Positions 8,901 through 16,511 of a DNA stretch of 64,000 nt are shown piece after piece; within the stretch, counting starts at the first letter, position 1, and every line of letters begins with the position of its first letter. The translations under genes were made by a program, and so were the position numbers. The DNA comes from an uncultured Acidimicrobiales bacterium (GTDB taxonomy: Bacteria > Actinomycetota > Acidimicrobiia > Acidimicrobiales > CATQHL01), in NCBI GenBank assembly GCA_958295925.1, contig OY282384.1, positions 375,572 to 439,571 of the forward strand, given 5' to 3'. A model generated the notes under the pieces. The model had not been told where the DNA came from, searched no databases, and saw nothing but the letters and a program-made list of their open reading frames with translations.

Positions 8901-9062
8901 AGGCGCAGCCTCCACACCAAACGCAACCTGGCAGTGAATGAATTCCACCTGGGCATCGAAGGACTGGAAAGATTCGTCCAGGGCGACACCCTGGAACGGG
9001 TGCACCAATGCGCCTTCGGCGTCCTGTCCCTGGAAACCGAGGAGACCGACCCCCGGTTGTAG
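5994..9062 (+). CDS. pnkp: Polynucleotide kinase-phosphatase-ligase
   Basis: 1022 residues and three catalytic modules in the order known for bacterial Pnkp. The P-loop kinase phosphorylates 5'-OH ends (GPAGSGKST near residue 130, then DATNLMDEHRKKM). The metallophosphatase clears 2',3'-cyclic or 3' phosphates (GDVHGCH near 302, GDLNDRGPSSDS, NGNHED near 380, and VAHGGI). The ATP-dependent ligase module has its nucleotidyl lysine in EEKHMGSRA near 692. With Hen1 it repairs RNA cut by ribotoxins. About 115 residues at the N-terminus, Pro/Glu/Arg-rich and likely disordered, precede the kinase, and a second low-complexity linker separates phosphatase and ligase, so the protein is longer than the roughly 850-870 residues usual for the family. 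The ATG follows AAGAGGAAGAG. Confidence 0.95.
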   Translation: MSIPETRRYPDEGLNPDAYPVNAHASHETEQTQAQEARTACRTTTVAVARPDNPVAVAVPKTSSRENSTEPVDGQEETDRRQPRNRHERKQQEAALREDIDRDDPLGPEQSHPKKININDFCLVLLIGPAGSGKSTFAKKHFAKDEILASDDFREMLTGNRHDQECSAEAFELLHHALDLRLKRRRLCVVDATNLMDEHRKKMVDIAREHDARVTAIVFKLPLSDILLQNEERGEADPASVVPERDVRRQNGGFRKLDGSLKSQRVKGVRYLRSREQAEETIVERYPLREDKRNERGPFDVIGDVHGCHAELVTLLQQLGYRETESDSGTESDATTYRHPEGRRVVFVGDLNDRGPSSDSCLDLGMRMVEAGDALHVNGNHEDKLYRHLRGNKVQMNPSLQLTIDQIEARGPEFKQQVRQFLGNRPEHLWLEDGRLTVAHGGILERYQGRASGRVKAFCLYGMTNGEQDEWGLPVRLQWHREYRGKSTVVYGHTPVLEPEWSNHTINIDTGCCFGGKLTALRWPEKELVSVPALETYYTPPKPLEAPANDGTATVGPTVTIENLKAAGQEENTPNQQSKGRRGDPGKIESLKAALNPAPPRPAPAQSLDLQKFTGDQEIMTARGGVIRTKAKQNAGALETISRFSVDPRWLVYLPPTVSPSETSRLENWLERPEEVLNQYRQDGVRTVICEEKHMGSRAVAIVGRSRLAVNKYFGLTEDEDTANAGIIYTRTGRRFFDDPEREKYVLDALRRGMVGSGLWNILEADWVVLDCELMPWSLKAEGLFQKTYAPVAAAAMNTTQQTEELLIQAAKRGLEVVDLVEGQEQRMRAAREYEIAYRTYSQPTLTNQDIRIAPFHLLASDRAIYFNRTHHWHMQQAEALAEHGAATVQATKWLTADLDDPEQCQAAIDFWNELTAAGSEGMVVKPLEFLPRGTRDRIQPAVKVRGSRYLRLIYGPEYDLPGNINRMRRRSLHTKRNLAVNEFHLGIEGLERFVQGDTLERVHQCAFGVLSLETEETDPRL

Positions 9063-9247
9063 ACTGGAAGCAAGCAGCAGGGAAGCCACCAGGCCTGCCT
9101 GCAGAAGCCCCACCCAGGGGGATCAACCAATGAGCGACCAGGAACGCTAGGCCACTGAGAGACAAAAACCCCGCCCACCGGGGAGAGCGATAGCCCAAGC
9201 CCATCCACCACCGGCCCCACCACGGGCCGAAGGAGAACAACCGAACC

Positions 9248-9781
9248 ATGCTAGCCCGAGAGAGCGGAGCGCTCAACTACGAGACGCTCCTGGAAATGCT
9301 GAAAAGAGAACCGCCCCTGGTCGAGAACATGACCAACCCGGCCGACCAGGTCCAGCCCAACGGCATCGACCTGACCCTGGACTCCGTCGCCAGCTTCACC
9401 GGAGCCGGGCGGATCGGACTGGACAACGCGCAACGCGAGTTGGCATCCACCATGGACTTAGAGTTGATAGAAGGCGAATGGACCACTCTGGGCCCCGGGC
9501 CCTACCTGATAACCTTCCGGGAGACCGTCAACATGCCGACGAACCTGATGGCATTAGGGCGGCCCCGCTCCAGCCTGCTGCGGAACGCCGTGTCAATACA
9601 CTCCGGGGTATGGGACGCCGGGTACAGCGGACGCTCCCAGTCCCTGATGACCGTGCACCAGCGCTTCGGCTTCCGGGTGCAGCCGGGAGCGAAGCTGCTA
9701 CAGCTGGTCTTCTTCACCCTGAATCAGCCCACCGGCTACGCCTACCAGGGGCGCTACCAGCACGAGAATACCGGGAAGTAG
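9248..9781 (+). CDS. dUTPase / dCTP deaminase superfamily enzyme, probably dUTPase
   Basis: 177 residues of the trimeric Dcd/DUT fold, which keeps dUTP out of DNA or makes dUMP for thymidylate. Seen: VQPNGIDLTLDSV, then GRPRSSLLRNAVSIHSGVWD, then AGYSGR and a Gln/Tyr-rich tail (GYAYQGRYQHENTG). In true dCTP deaminase the strand after the DPGW/DAGF turn carries the catalytic Glu (VLEF). Here that strand reads SQSLMTV, longer and without Glu, as in dUTPases built on the Dcd scaffold. I therefore prefer dUTP diphosphatase to deaminase. The N-terminal 30 residues differ from standard Dcd. The ATG follows AAGGAGAAC. tRNA-Ser lies directly downstream. Confidence 0.85.
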   Translation: MLARESGALNYETLLEMLKREPPLVENMTNPADQVQPNGIDLTLDSVASFTGAGRIGLDNAQRELASTMDLELIEGEWTTLGPGPYLITFRETVNMPTNLMALGRPRSSLLRNAVSIHSGVWDAGYSGRSQSLMTVHQRFGFRVQPGAKLLQLVFFTLNQPTGYAYQGRYQHENTGK

Positions 9782-9816
9782 AAGAGAAAAGCAGCCCAAC
9801 CAAGAGCAACCCACGC

Positions 9817-9906
9817 GGAGCGATGGCAGAGCTTGGCTTATTGCGGCGGTCTTGAAAATCGCTATGTCTTCGGACATCGGGGGTTCGAATCCCTCTCGCT
9901 CCGCCA
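9817..9906 (+). tRNA. tRNA-Ser (anticodon TGA)
   Basis: 90 nt including an encoded CCA. The acceptor GGAGCGA pairs with TCGCTCC. The anticodon stem GCGGT/ATCGC holds loop CTTGAAA. A long variable arm (ATGTC TTCG GACAT) confirms the class II serine type. The T-arm is GGGGG TTCGAAT CCCTC with one wobble. It reads UCA codons. It lies 35 bp after the dUTPase-like gene. Confidence 0.95.
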
Positions 9907-9945
9907 CCCAGTCAATCACAAGCACAGAAGTAGGAAGGGCCAACG

Positions 9946-10662
9946 ATGATAGAAGAGAAGCCCACGGGCACCCAAACGCCCCAGGACGGCAAGCCCAGCC
10001 TGGCCATGGCCGCCCTGGCCATCTACGACCGCTACGGCGAAGCGGCCATGCTGGACCACCTCCAGGAAATCACCTACCAATGCGTCCCCAACCCATGCCG
10101 CCTCAGCGACGAAAGCATGGTCGCCTTCACCGGCAACTTCTACAGCTTCTTCGACCCGGAAGGCTGGGAATCGAACCTCGACCCAAACACCCCCTTCCCC
10201 GACCGACCCGCCACGCTGAGCGAGGCGGAACAGCTGGAAAGGCTCCGCCAGCCGGTGAGCCTGCTCTGGGCGCCCAACGAAAAGAGCCTAGTGCAGCAAT
10301 ACGTCCGCAACCGGCGGCAGGAAATCCTGGAAGAGGAGCTGGAGAAGGACCTAGCCCCCGGCGACCTCCCCAGGGTGGAAAACGAAGCCGTAAAGACCTT
10401 CCTGCTAGAGGAGGACTTCGGCATCCAGCCCGACCAGATCAGAGCCGCCGCCCCGGCGCTGCCCGTACAAGCCCGCCAGGCGGCACTCAACTACGACGCC
10501 CCGGAATACCTGATCGAAATCCTGGAAAACGAAGTAGCAGAGGTAGCCGGCCAGCTGGACGATAACCTGCCCGCCGAGCAGATTGAAGCACTAGACCAGG
10601 TCATCCGGCAACACGTCCACAACTTCCTGAAAGACCCCAAGGTCAAGACCAACCTGGGCTGA
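9946..10662 (+). CDS. Hypothetical acidic protein with AYDRxGE motif
   Basis: 238 residues, unknown function. Near residue 20 it has ALAIYDRYGEAAMLDHLQE followed by a C-x4-C region and a DESMVAF strand. A comparable AYDxxGExxLLExL plus D-x-S-V/L-x-x layout occurs in the genes at 14992 and 29273, so this may be a small family specific to this DNA. The rest is acidic and helical (EILEEELEKDL). The ATG at 9946 follows GGAAGGG. A promoter for the next gene starts at the stop codon. Confidence 0.6.
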   Translation: MIEEKPTGTQTPQDGKPSLAMAALAIYDRYGEAAMLDHLQEITYQCVPNPCRLSDESMVAFTGNFYSFFDPEGWESNLDPNTPFPDRPATLSEAEQLERLRQPVSLLWAPNEKSLVQQYVRNRRQEILEEELEKDLAPGDLPRVENEAVKTFLLEEDFGIQPDQIRAAAPALPVQARQAALNYDAPEYLIEILENEVAEVAGQLDDNLPAEQIEALDQVIRQHVHNFLKDPKVKTNLG

Positions 10663-10688
10663 CATTGACCCAGGCCAACCCCTATAAT
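10659..10688 (+). promoter_or_regulatory. Sigma70-type promoter
   Basis: CTGACA at 10659-10664 and TATAAT at 10683-10688 are separated by 18 bp. The -10 box is perfect. It would drive the membrane protein gene at 10874 with a leader of about 180 nt. Confidence 0.55.
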
Positions 10689-10873
10689 GGAAGGAAGGGA
10701 ATCCACCCCAGTCCTGGCTACCTCGCGAACCGACTACGTCACCAACCGAAGCGCGAAATCAACCCCACTACACAACCATTTGGGAACAAGTCCCGCAATG
10801 AGCCAATCCCGGCCCCCGGGACTCCGCCCAGCCACACAATCAAAGCCCACAGGCCCAAAAGGGAAGGTAAACC

Positions 10874-11383
10874 ATGACCGAGGAAAGGACTGACAATCAA
10901 CCAAACGCCGGCTTCTGGCGGGAGCTGCTGCACAGCAAAGTAGCCCGCCAGCTGACCTCCCTCTGGGTCTGGAGCACAGTAGCCGGCGGGCTGACAATAC
11001 TGAGCATCCACTTCGGCAGCGCGATACTGGGAATATGGAACGAGCCGCACATCTACTGGCCCTTTGGCATCACACCACTGACATCAAAGGCAGTCGCCAT
11101 CGCCGCCCTGTCCCTCCTGGGCTGGCCCCTCCTGGGGACCCTGAAGACATTGTTCCCACTACCAGGGAAGCCCAAGAAGGTGAACTGGCTGGGCGACCCC
11201 GCCATCGCCGTCCTGGCGATAGGAATGTTCATCCTCAGCGCCTTCCCGGTCGAAGGCCCTACCTACAGAGTCGCCGGCGGAATGATCATCGGCGGGATGA
11301 TAATGTGCCTGGTCAGCTACTGGCAGAGCACCAAGAAGGAGAATCGCCTACAGCCGGACCCGGATGACAGCAACCCGAACTAA
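10874..11383 (+). CDS. Four-pass integral membrane protein
   Basis: 169 residues with four hydrophobic segments at about 29-50, 72-92, 108-125 and 133-150. The termini are polar (TEERTDNQPNAG and KKENRLQPDPDDSNPN) and likely cytoplasmic. There is no signal peptide and there are no conserved charged residues within the membrane segments, so transport activity is not suggested. No family is recognised. The start follows GGGAAGG. It has its own promoter upstream and a 360-bp gene-free stretch after it, so it may be transcribed alone. Confidence 0.7.
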   Translation: MTEERTDNQPNAGFWRELLHSKVARQLTSLWVWSTVAGGLTILSIHFGSAILGIWNEPHIYWPFGITPLTSKAVAIAALSLLGWPLLGTLKTLFPLPGKPKKVNWLGDPAIAVLAIGMFILSAFPVEGPTYRVAGGMIIGGMIMCLVSYWQSTKKENRLQPDPDDSNPN

Positions 11384-11744
11384 ACGGGCAACCCGCCCTG
11401 GGTCAAAACCACCGCATGACAGCTGCGACCGGAATAGCACCCATTCCTAAAAAGGAATCACCCCGTGCGACCAGGCAGAACATTCCCACCGCAAAGGGAA
11501 ATACCCAAGTGTAGATAAACGCTGCAGAGAAGCCCCCAGCAGAGTGAAAGAGGCGCCAGGCAACACGGCGCTCCGCCCCACGAGAACAACAGCCGCAAGC
11601 AGCACCCACAATCGCCAACCGCGACTCCGCAGACCCCGGAACAGGACAGGTCAAACCCCTGAGAGACGAAGGGGCTCCCCAAGTCAGTCACTCGGCTTCC
11701 GACCGACCAGCCACTCCAGCAGAACGGAAGAGGCAAGCAGCGCC
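11384..11744 (+). other. 361-bp gene-free stretch
   Basis: No supported gene on either strand; the open frames here are antisense or out-of-frame with poor composition. It contains one perfect dyad at 11443-11458 and otherwise nothing recognisable. The last 60 bases serve as leader of the small HTH gene. Confidence 0.5.
11443..11458. promoter_or_regulatory. Perfect inverted repeat, operator candidate
   Basis: ATTCCT, spacer AAAA, AGGAAT: 6-bp arms with a 4-bp centre. It lies about 300 bp upstream of a small helix-turn-helix gene, whose product is one candidate ligand. Confidence 0.35.
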
Positions 11745-11954
11745 ATGCCCAAACCGGCGAACAGCAAAATCCTGCCACTGGATACGTGCAGGAATCCTCG
11801 ACACCAGGCGATCGTGCGGGACCGCCTCCAGGGCGCTTCCCACAAGAACTTGGAACAGACCTACGGCATCAGCCCCGCCGCCCTCCACGTCCTGCTGCGC
11901 CGCTACGGCCTGCTCAACGGCCAAAGCCCCATCGGCAAGCTCCCCAAGTTCTAA
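11745..11954 (+). CDS. Small helix-turn-helix protein
   Basis: 69 residues. The central part (HQAIVRDRLQGASHKNLEQT then YGISPAALHVLLRRYGLLNG) has the helix-turn-helix spacing of recombinase/transposase-type HTHs, with KNLEQTYGIS as the turn and AALHVLLRRYG as the recognition helix. It could be a small transcriptional regulator or an excisionase-like factor. The frame is open from 11544, but the ATG at 11745 follows GAAGAGG and gives a compact protein. The dyad upstream might be its binding site. No exact family is assigned. Confidence 0.6.
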   Translation: MPKPANSKILPLDTCRNPRHQAIVRDRLQGASHKNLEQTYGISPAALHVLLRRYGLLNGQSPIGKLPKF

Positions 11955-12081
11955 GACGATACCTGGACAGCGCCAAGCCCCAGACCACAGCGACAACCCT
12001 ACCTGCCAACACGCCTACGAAAAGGAAGTGAAGCGACTCACGCCTATGACCAGCGACATCGCCGCGACCATCACCAAGACC

Positions 12082-12117
12082 ATCGCCACCAGCATCGCCA
12101 CCAGCATCGCCACCAGC
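12082..12117 (+). repeat. 12-bp tandem repeat, 3 copies
   Basis: ATCGCCACCAGC is repeated three times without a mismatch, with a degenerate copy before it. It lies in the open frame upstream of the 12184 gene and would encode IATS repeats if translated. Confidence 0.85.
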
Positions 12118-12183
12118 ATCGACAACATCCAGAACGGCATCCAGCACTGGCTGCCCCAACTCCATCAAGGAGAGAGTAAGAAC

Positions 12184-12708
12184 ATGAATCAAGAACCGCA
12201 AACCCAACCCTGGGAGGGTGGCCGCGTCACCAGCAACCTCCAACTCTGGCCGTGGGCAGTCGACGAAAGCATCTGGACCATCCACGGCAGCGAGGACAAC
12301 ATGGCCGCCACTGCGTCCCCAGAGGAGCTGATGCACCTGGCCCTGCTGATCCTGGAACGAGTCGACGAAGGCGAAGCCCAGCTGGACCCGGACACCGGCC
12401 AGCCCACCGGAGAGACCAAGCCGCTGCTCTACCTGGAGAACATCGGCCAGTTCCTCCACCCGCATACGACAGCGTTACTGAAGAACATGCAAGACCACCT
12501 GGCCGAAACCACCCAGTCGCCCTACGACGCGCACAGCGCCTCCCAGCAGGCTGAAGTCGGCTTCATCCTGATCGCCCTGGGCCGCCAGGCCCTCAAGCAA
12601 GCCCGCCGGGAGCATCAAAAGGAACGAGAGCGAGGCCGCCCCATGACGGAGTTCTTCCGCCAGGAAGGCATGAGCCCGAAGTATCGGCTGGACTTCAAGC
12701 AGAAGTAG
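12184..12708 (+). CDS. Hypothetical protein
   Basis: 174 residues, unknown. Mostly helical: an acidic helical region near residues 40-65 (ASPEELMHLALLILERVDEG) and a basic C-terminal helix (QALKQARREHQKERERGRP). The ATG at 12184 lies behind AAGGAGAG at ideal distance. The frame is open back to a GTG at 12028, and that extension would add 52 residues including a 12-bp-encoded IATS repeat. I regard it as probably untranslated leader, but it cannot be excluded. No domain is recognised. Confidence 0.6.
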   Translation: MNQEPQTQPWEGGRVTSNLQLWPWAVDESIWTIHGSEDNMAATASPEELMHLALLILERVDEGEAQLDPDTGQPTGETKPLLYLENIGQFLHPHTTALLKNMQDHLAETTQSPYDAHSASQQAEVGFILIALGRQALKQARREHQKERERGRPMTEFFRQEGMSPKYRLDFKQK

Positions 12709-12828
12709 ACCAACCAACCCGAGCCCACAGCGGCAACAGCAGGACAACCACCCAGCGGTTTAGAATGGAACAGACCGGCAATGCCGCATTGCCGCGCCCA
12801 TTCCCACCTAATGGGAGGCCGATCGGCC

Positions 12829-14361
12829 ATGCCGCTCAACGACAGAAATTACATCCGAGGCGAGCATCCCCCCACCTGCAGCTGCGTCGAGTGCATCGAG
12901 CAGTACCGAACGCCGGCCGCGCCGCCGCCCCCGGCCGAACTGAAGCCGACGCCTAAGGCGACGCCCAAGCCCGCCCCCAGGGCCATGCCGCCGGAGGCCT
13001 TGACCAGCGGCCGAGCCGCCAGAAGGTTCGACCGAGAACAGCGCGACATCCACCGCAAGAGCAAGTGGAGAGAGAAACTTCCGCCCCCTCCCCGCCTGAT
13101 AGCTGGGTTCTTATTGCTCCTGCTGCTCCCCGGGGGCTTACTCCTCTGGTGGCAGATGAGTGAGGAAGACGAAAGGCCGGCAGCGCCGCCGGTCGTCGCC
13201 ATAGAAGTGGACCAGACCAACCGCGCCCCGGTCAAAGTTCCAACCCAGCTGGAACTCACCGGCCTGACCGGGCCGGCGCTAGCGGAAGAGCCGGCACCGG
13301 CCACCCTACCGATACCCCGGGTCCCCAGCGCCGCGGAGCTGCCGACTGAAGAGCTGATCGACAGCGTCTTAGAAGCCAACGCGGACCTGCCCACACCCAC
13401 CCCAGGGCCCACCACCCTGGCGGAGGAACAGGAACACTTGCTGGAACTGATCAACCAAGAGAGAGCGAAAGGCAACCTGAACCCGCTCACCCTGGACGAC
13501 AACCCGGCGGCCCAGGCCCACGCCGAGGAGATGCGAAGCGAGAACTACGTCGCCCACTGGAACCTGGCCGGAGAGAATCCCAATTATCGGTACACCCAGG
13601 CCGGCGGCAGCCAGTACCTGAACGAAAACGCCTCCGGCGGCGTGACAGTGGGCCGCAGCAGCCGGCCCAAGCCCAGCAACCTGGCCGAGCTGACCCTGAT
13701 CCACCAAGGGCTGCTGCAGAGCGAAGACCACCACCGAAACGTCCTGGACCCCTGGCACACCAGGGTGAGCATCGGCATCAGCTGCGACGGGGTGACCTGC
13801 TCCATCGCCCAGCACTTCCAAGGCGAATACCTGGAATGGACCAAGCAGCCCACCATCAACCCGGACCACATCCTGACCCTGGCCGGCAGACTCCTGAACG
13901 AACGCACCATGCACCCCGCCGTCCAGGTCTGGTGGAGCCCCGCCCCGGCGCCGCTGACCCTGGGACAGCTGGACCGGACCCTGGCCTATGGCATCGGGCA
14001 GAGCCCGGCGACCTTCATCATCCAGCCGGCGCCCCACGGACAAGCCTACGAGCCTGGGCAATTAGAGCCGGAGCAATTCAGCTGGCCCGGCCGCAGCGAC
14101 CCCCACGAGGTCAGCCCGGAGCTGCCCCGCACCCAGCCCTGGGAGCAACCGGCCGACACCGGAGTGCATAAGGTGAAGTGGGTGCCCCTCACCGTCGCCG
14201 ACGTCTGGGACGAGACGGCAGGAGGAACCAAGTTCTCCCTGGTCGCCGACCTGTCCCAGGCGATAGAAAACGAAGGCCCCGGCGTCTACACCGTCCAGCT
14301 GTGGGCCAGCCACCAGGGCGACACCCGCAGCGTCAGCAACTACACCATCCTGGTGGAGTAG
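12829..14361 (+). CDS. Membrane-anchored CAP/SCP-domain protein
   Basis: 510 residues. The N-terminus has a Cys cluster (CSCVEC, residues 17-22) and a Pro/Ala-rich basic stretch. A transmembrane segment lies at about 90-109 (LIAGFLLLLLLPGGLLLWW), followed by a Pro-rich extracytoplasmic stalk. Residues about 205-345 form a CAP domain: EEQEHLLELINQERAK, LDDNPAAQAHAEEM, HWNLAGENPNYRYTQAG, LNENASGG, and HHRNVLDPWHTRVSIGISC, with the usual His and Glu positions kept. The final 170 residues are unassigned and probably strand-rich. CAP proteins are secreted or surface proteins of varied role. The ATG at 12829 follows GGGAGG and is preferred over 12781. The Cys cluster on the cytoplasmic side is unusual for this family. 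Confidence 0.85.
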   Translation: MPLNDRNYIRGEHPPTCSCVECIEQYRTPAAPPPPAELKPTPKATPKPAPRAMPPEALTSGRAARRFDREQRDIHRKSKWREKLPPPPRLIAGFLLLLLLPGGLLLWWQMSEEDERPAAPPVVAIEVDQTNRAPVKVPTQLELTGLTGPALAEEPAPATLPIPRVPSAAELPTEELIDSVLEANADLPTPTPGPTTLAEEQEHLLELINQERAKGNLNPLTLDDNPAAQAHAEEMRSENYVAHWNLAGENPNYRYTQAGGSQYLNENASGGVTVGRSSRPKPSNLAELTLIHQGLLQSEDHHRNVLDPWHTRVSIGISCDGVTCSIAQHFQGEYLEWTKQPTINPDHILTLAGRLLNERTMHPAVQVWWSPAPAPLTLGQLDRTLAYGIGQSPATFIIQPAPHGQAYEPGQLEPEQFSWPGRSDPHEVSPELPRTQPWEQPADTGVHKVKWVPLTVADVWDETAGGTKFSLVADLSQAIENEGPGVYTVQLWASHQGDTRSVSNYTILVE

Positions 14362-14405
14362 GGCCAGTCCACATAACCGAGAACAGAAGGAGCAGAACGC
14401 AGCCA

Positions 14406-14846
14406 ATGAGCGGAGTAATGCTGGAACCAGAATGGGCCGCAGAATACGGCCTGAGCATCGAGGCCATCGAACGCCGGCTGGGCGTGAAAATCTCCATCTG
14501 GAGAGAATCGACCTCAGCCGTAGGCCAAGACGGGGAAGTGGCCGAACACCTGAAGCCCCACCTCCTGGGGCCGGACCACCTGAAGGAAATCGACCCCCGC
14601 ATCGCCACCCAATTCACCATCTACCTGCACTACGGCGACCCGGAACTCCCCGACCCCGGGGGCGACCCGGAACACACCCGGCAGCAACGCCGGCGGGAGA
14701 AGCCCCGCACCTTCCGGGGCGGCGAATGCTGGCCCCAGGGCCACAGCTGGCGCACCCGCACCGCCAGCCGCTCGGACCAGGTGGAACACCAATGCCTGCG
14801 CTGTTCCGCCCAAAGCAGCTGGCCCCGGAGCCAGACGGGACACTAA
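14406..14846 (+). CDS. Hypothetical protein with C-terminal CxxC knuckle
   Basis: 146 residues, unknown. The N-terminal half is acidic (LEPEWAAEYGLSIEAIERRL) and could be a small alpha/beta fold. The C-terminal part has GGECWPQGHSW and later HQCLRCSAQSSWP, so three cysteines and a histidine could bind one zinc ion, in the style of small phage zinc-knuckle proteins that start C-x-x-GH and end CxxC. AAGGAG lies 13 bases before the ATG. The next gene starts 145 bp later behind an apparent -10 box (GATAAAAT). Confidence 0.6.
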   Translation: MSGVMLEPEWAAEYGLSIEAIERRLGVKISIWRESTSAVGQDGEVAEHLKPHLLGPDHLKEIDPRIATQFTIYLHYGDPELPDPGGDPEHTRQQRRREKPRTFRGGECWPQGHSWRTRTASRSDQVEHQCLRCSAQSSWPRSQTGH

Positions 14847-14991
14847 GGCCGCAAGAGAGCCAGAAACCCCGAAGAAACCGCCCCTAAACGCCCCGGAAAA
14901 GACGGCTCAATAACACAGCCGCTAAACCCCAACGCTAAACGAAAACCAGCCTTTCGGCTACGATAAAATCGCCGAAGCAGGAGCGAAAAGC

Positions 14992-16077
14992 ATGACCCAG
15001 CCCCAGCCCGACAACCTGGCCGACAACCAAGCCGGCAGCCTGGCCGACAGCCAACCCGACAGCCTGGCCGACTACTACCCGCTCAGCCACGCCGAGCACG
15101 CCCTGGCCGCCTACGACAGGCAAGGAGAGACCAGACTCCTGGAATACGTCAAGGAACACGCCCTGCGTGAGGAAAGCCCCGAAGGCCAGACCGCAGCCGC
15201 GACCAGCTACAAAGGACGCCGCTGGTTCTTCAACGACGACTCCGTGGTCTGGCTCCACGACCCCTGGTGGCGGGAGACAACGAGAGAAGACGCCGGCATG
15301 GCGGAGAGCGAGGAAAACGACGGCGACGTGCCGCCCAAGTACCGCTTCACCTGGCGCTACGGCAATACGGAACGAGTCATCGACGGCCGCCCCGCCGGCC
15401 GGGACTTCCCGCGCCTGGACGAAGCCCAGCTGAGCTACACCCAACGGGCCTACCAGCTCCTCACCGAGGACGGCGAAGTCGCCCTGCTGGACTTCCTCCT
15501 GGAACACGGCGACTGCGCCAACCAACCCAGAGAAGACGACATCGCCCAGAACCAGTGGGAGTGCCGAGTCTTCATCTTTCCCGACCACTCCCTGGTCGAG
15601 ATGCCCGAGGGCATCAACAAGGAATGGAAGTTCGCCGAAGCGAACATGTCCCATTCCGTCCCCATGGCCGACTCAGTAGAGGAAGAGTTGCCGGACGACC
15701 CGCCGGTCAACCGCCCGCTGTTCAACAACTGGCCCACCACCAGGTCGACCATGAAGGAAGCCCTGCTCAACCTGGAGAACCAGGTCCGCCAGGAAATGAA
15801 CCTCCCCCTGGTCAGCAACGACCTCAGGCCGGTGGAACCGGTGGTCGGCCTCTTCGAGGCCCATACCAGGCACTGGCGACTATTCAAAGCCGTAGAGGAC
15901 TCCCACCAGGGACAGCAGCAACGCTACGTCCACGTAGCCCAGGCGCTCCGCCAGTTCGAAGTCCTCTGCGCCAGCGAGGCCATCAATCAAATGCCGGGCC
16001 AGGCCAGACAGGAGCTGCTGCAGGACATCCGCCGGAAGCTGACCGCGCCGACCACGGGAACCGGCAACCAAAGCTAG
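14992..16077 (+). CDS. Acidic hypothetical protein with repeated AYDxxGE units
   Basis: 361 residues. Two internal units look alike: HALAAYDRQGETRLLEYVKE followed by FNDDSVVWLHDPWW, and RAYQLLTEDGEVALLDFLLE followed by CRVFIFPDHSLVEMPEG. Each has a helix ending in LLE/LLD and then a strand with D-x-S-V/L. The genes at 9946 and 29273 have single units. The N-terminus contains a degenerate LADNQ/LADSQ repeat. The C-terminal 100 residues are helical. AGGAGCGAAAAGC precedes the ATG. There is no named family; the repeated unit may be a new small domain. Confidence 0.65.
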   Translation: MTQPQPDNLADNQAGSLADSQPDSLADYYPLSHAEHALAAYDRQGETRLLEYVKEHALREESPEGQTAAATSYKGRRWFFNDDSVVWLHDPWWRETTREDAGMAESEENDGDVPPKYRFTWRYGNTERVIDGRPAGRDFPRLDEAQLSYTQRAYQLLTEDGEVALLDFLLEHGDCANQPREDDIAQNQWECRVFIFPDHSLVEMPEGINKEWKFAEANMSHSVPMADSVEEELPDDPPVNRPLFNNWPTTRSTMKEALLNLENQVRQEMNLPLVSNDLRPVEPVVGLFEAHTRHWRLFKAVEDSHQGQQQRYVHVAQALRQFEVLCASEAINQMPGQARQELLQDIRRKLTAPTTGTGNQS

Positions 16078-16104
16078 GGCAGCCAGCCCCCGAGGAGACC
16101 AGCC

Positions 16105-16437
16105 ATGAGAGAACCGATAGGCCCACCGGACCACACCATGCCCTGCACCAACTGCCGCCAGCGCGTACCCCTGGAAGGACACAAGCTGGTCCTGCACGGC
16201 AGCCCCCAGGGGGGCGTCTGCCGAGGCTCAGGCCGGCACTTCGACCGAGAGGTCATCTACGTCGTCCAGAACTTCCACAGTTCGAGACAAAGTTCGAGAC
16301 GACGTTCGAGACGACGAAGAGAACAGCCCCAGCTGGCGGCGACCCACCCCCATACCAGAGACATCAAGCCGGACCGAACCGCCATACGCCAAGCCACCAA
16401 AGCCGCGATACGCGGCGCCACCTGGAGCCGAGCGTAA
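16105..16437 (+). CDS. Small basic protein with CxxC and Ser/Arg repeat
   Basis: 110 residues. The N-terminal half has CTNCRQRVPLEGHKL, then GVCRGSGRHF, giving three cysteines plus histidines, a plausible single zinc site. The middle is a Ser/Arg tract encoded by a 12-bp tandem repeat (16280-16315), and the tail is basic. The whole protein would bind nucleic acid readily. It lies 27 bp after the preceding stop and 74 bp before ligA, and may be co-transcribed with it. Confidence 0.6.
   Translation: MREPIGPPDHTMPCTNCRQRVPLEGHKLVLHGSPQGGVCRGSGRHFDREVIYVVQNFHSSRQSSRRRSRRRREQPQLAATHPHTRDIKPDRTAIRQATKAAIRGATWSRA
16280..16315 (+). repeat. 12-bp tandem repeat, 3 copies, in frame
   Basis: Three units of GTTCGAGAC followed by AAA or GAC. 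The repeat lies inside the small basic CDS and encodes its Ser/Arg tract. Confidence 0.85.
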
Positions 16438-16511
16438 GACAGCGCCAACGCACCGGAACCCCAGGGCCGCTCCGTCCTTACCGAGAAACCGAAAAGGAGA
16501 ACAGACCGACC

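Noticed and set aside
9131-9150. Six-codon frame MSDQER
   Set aside because: ATG to TAG in six codons with no ribosome site; too short to support.
15267-16511. Long open frame joined to the front of ligA
   Set aside because: It overlaps the 14992 and 16105 genes in another frame, has Pro/Arg/Gly-rich shadow composition, and LigA's own N-terminus begins at 16512 with a start codon.
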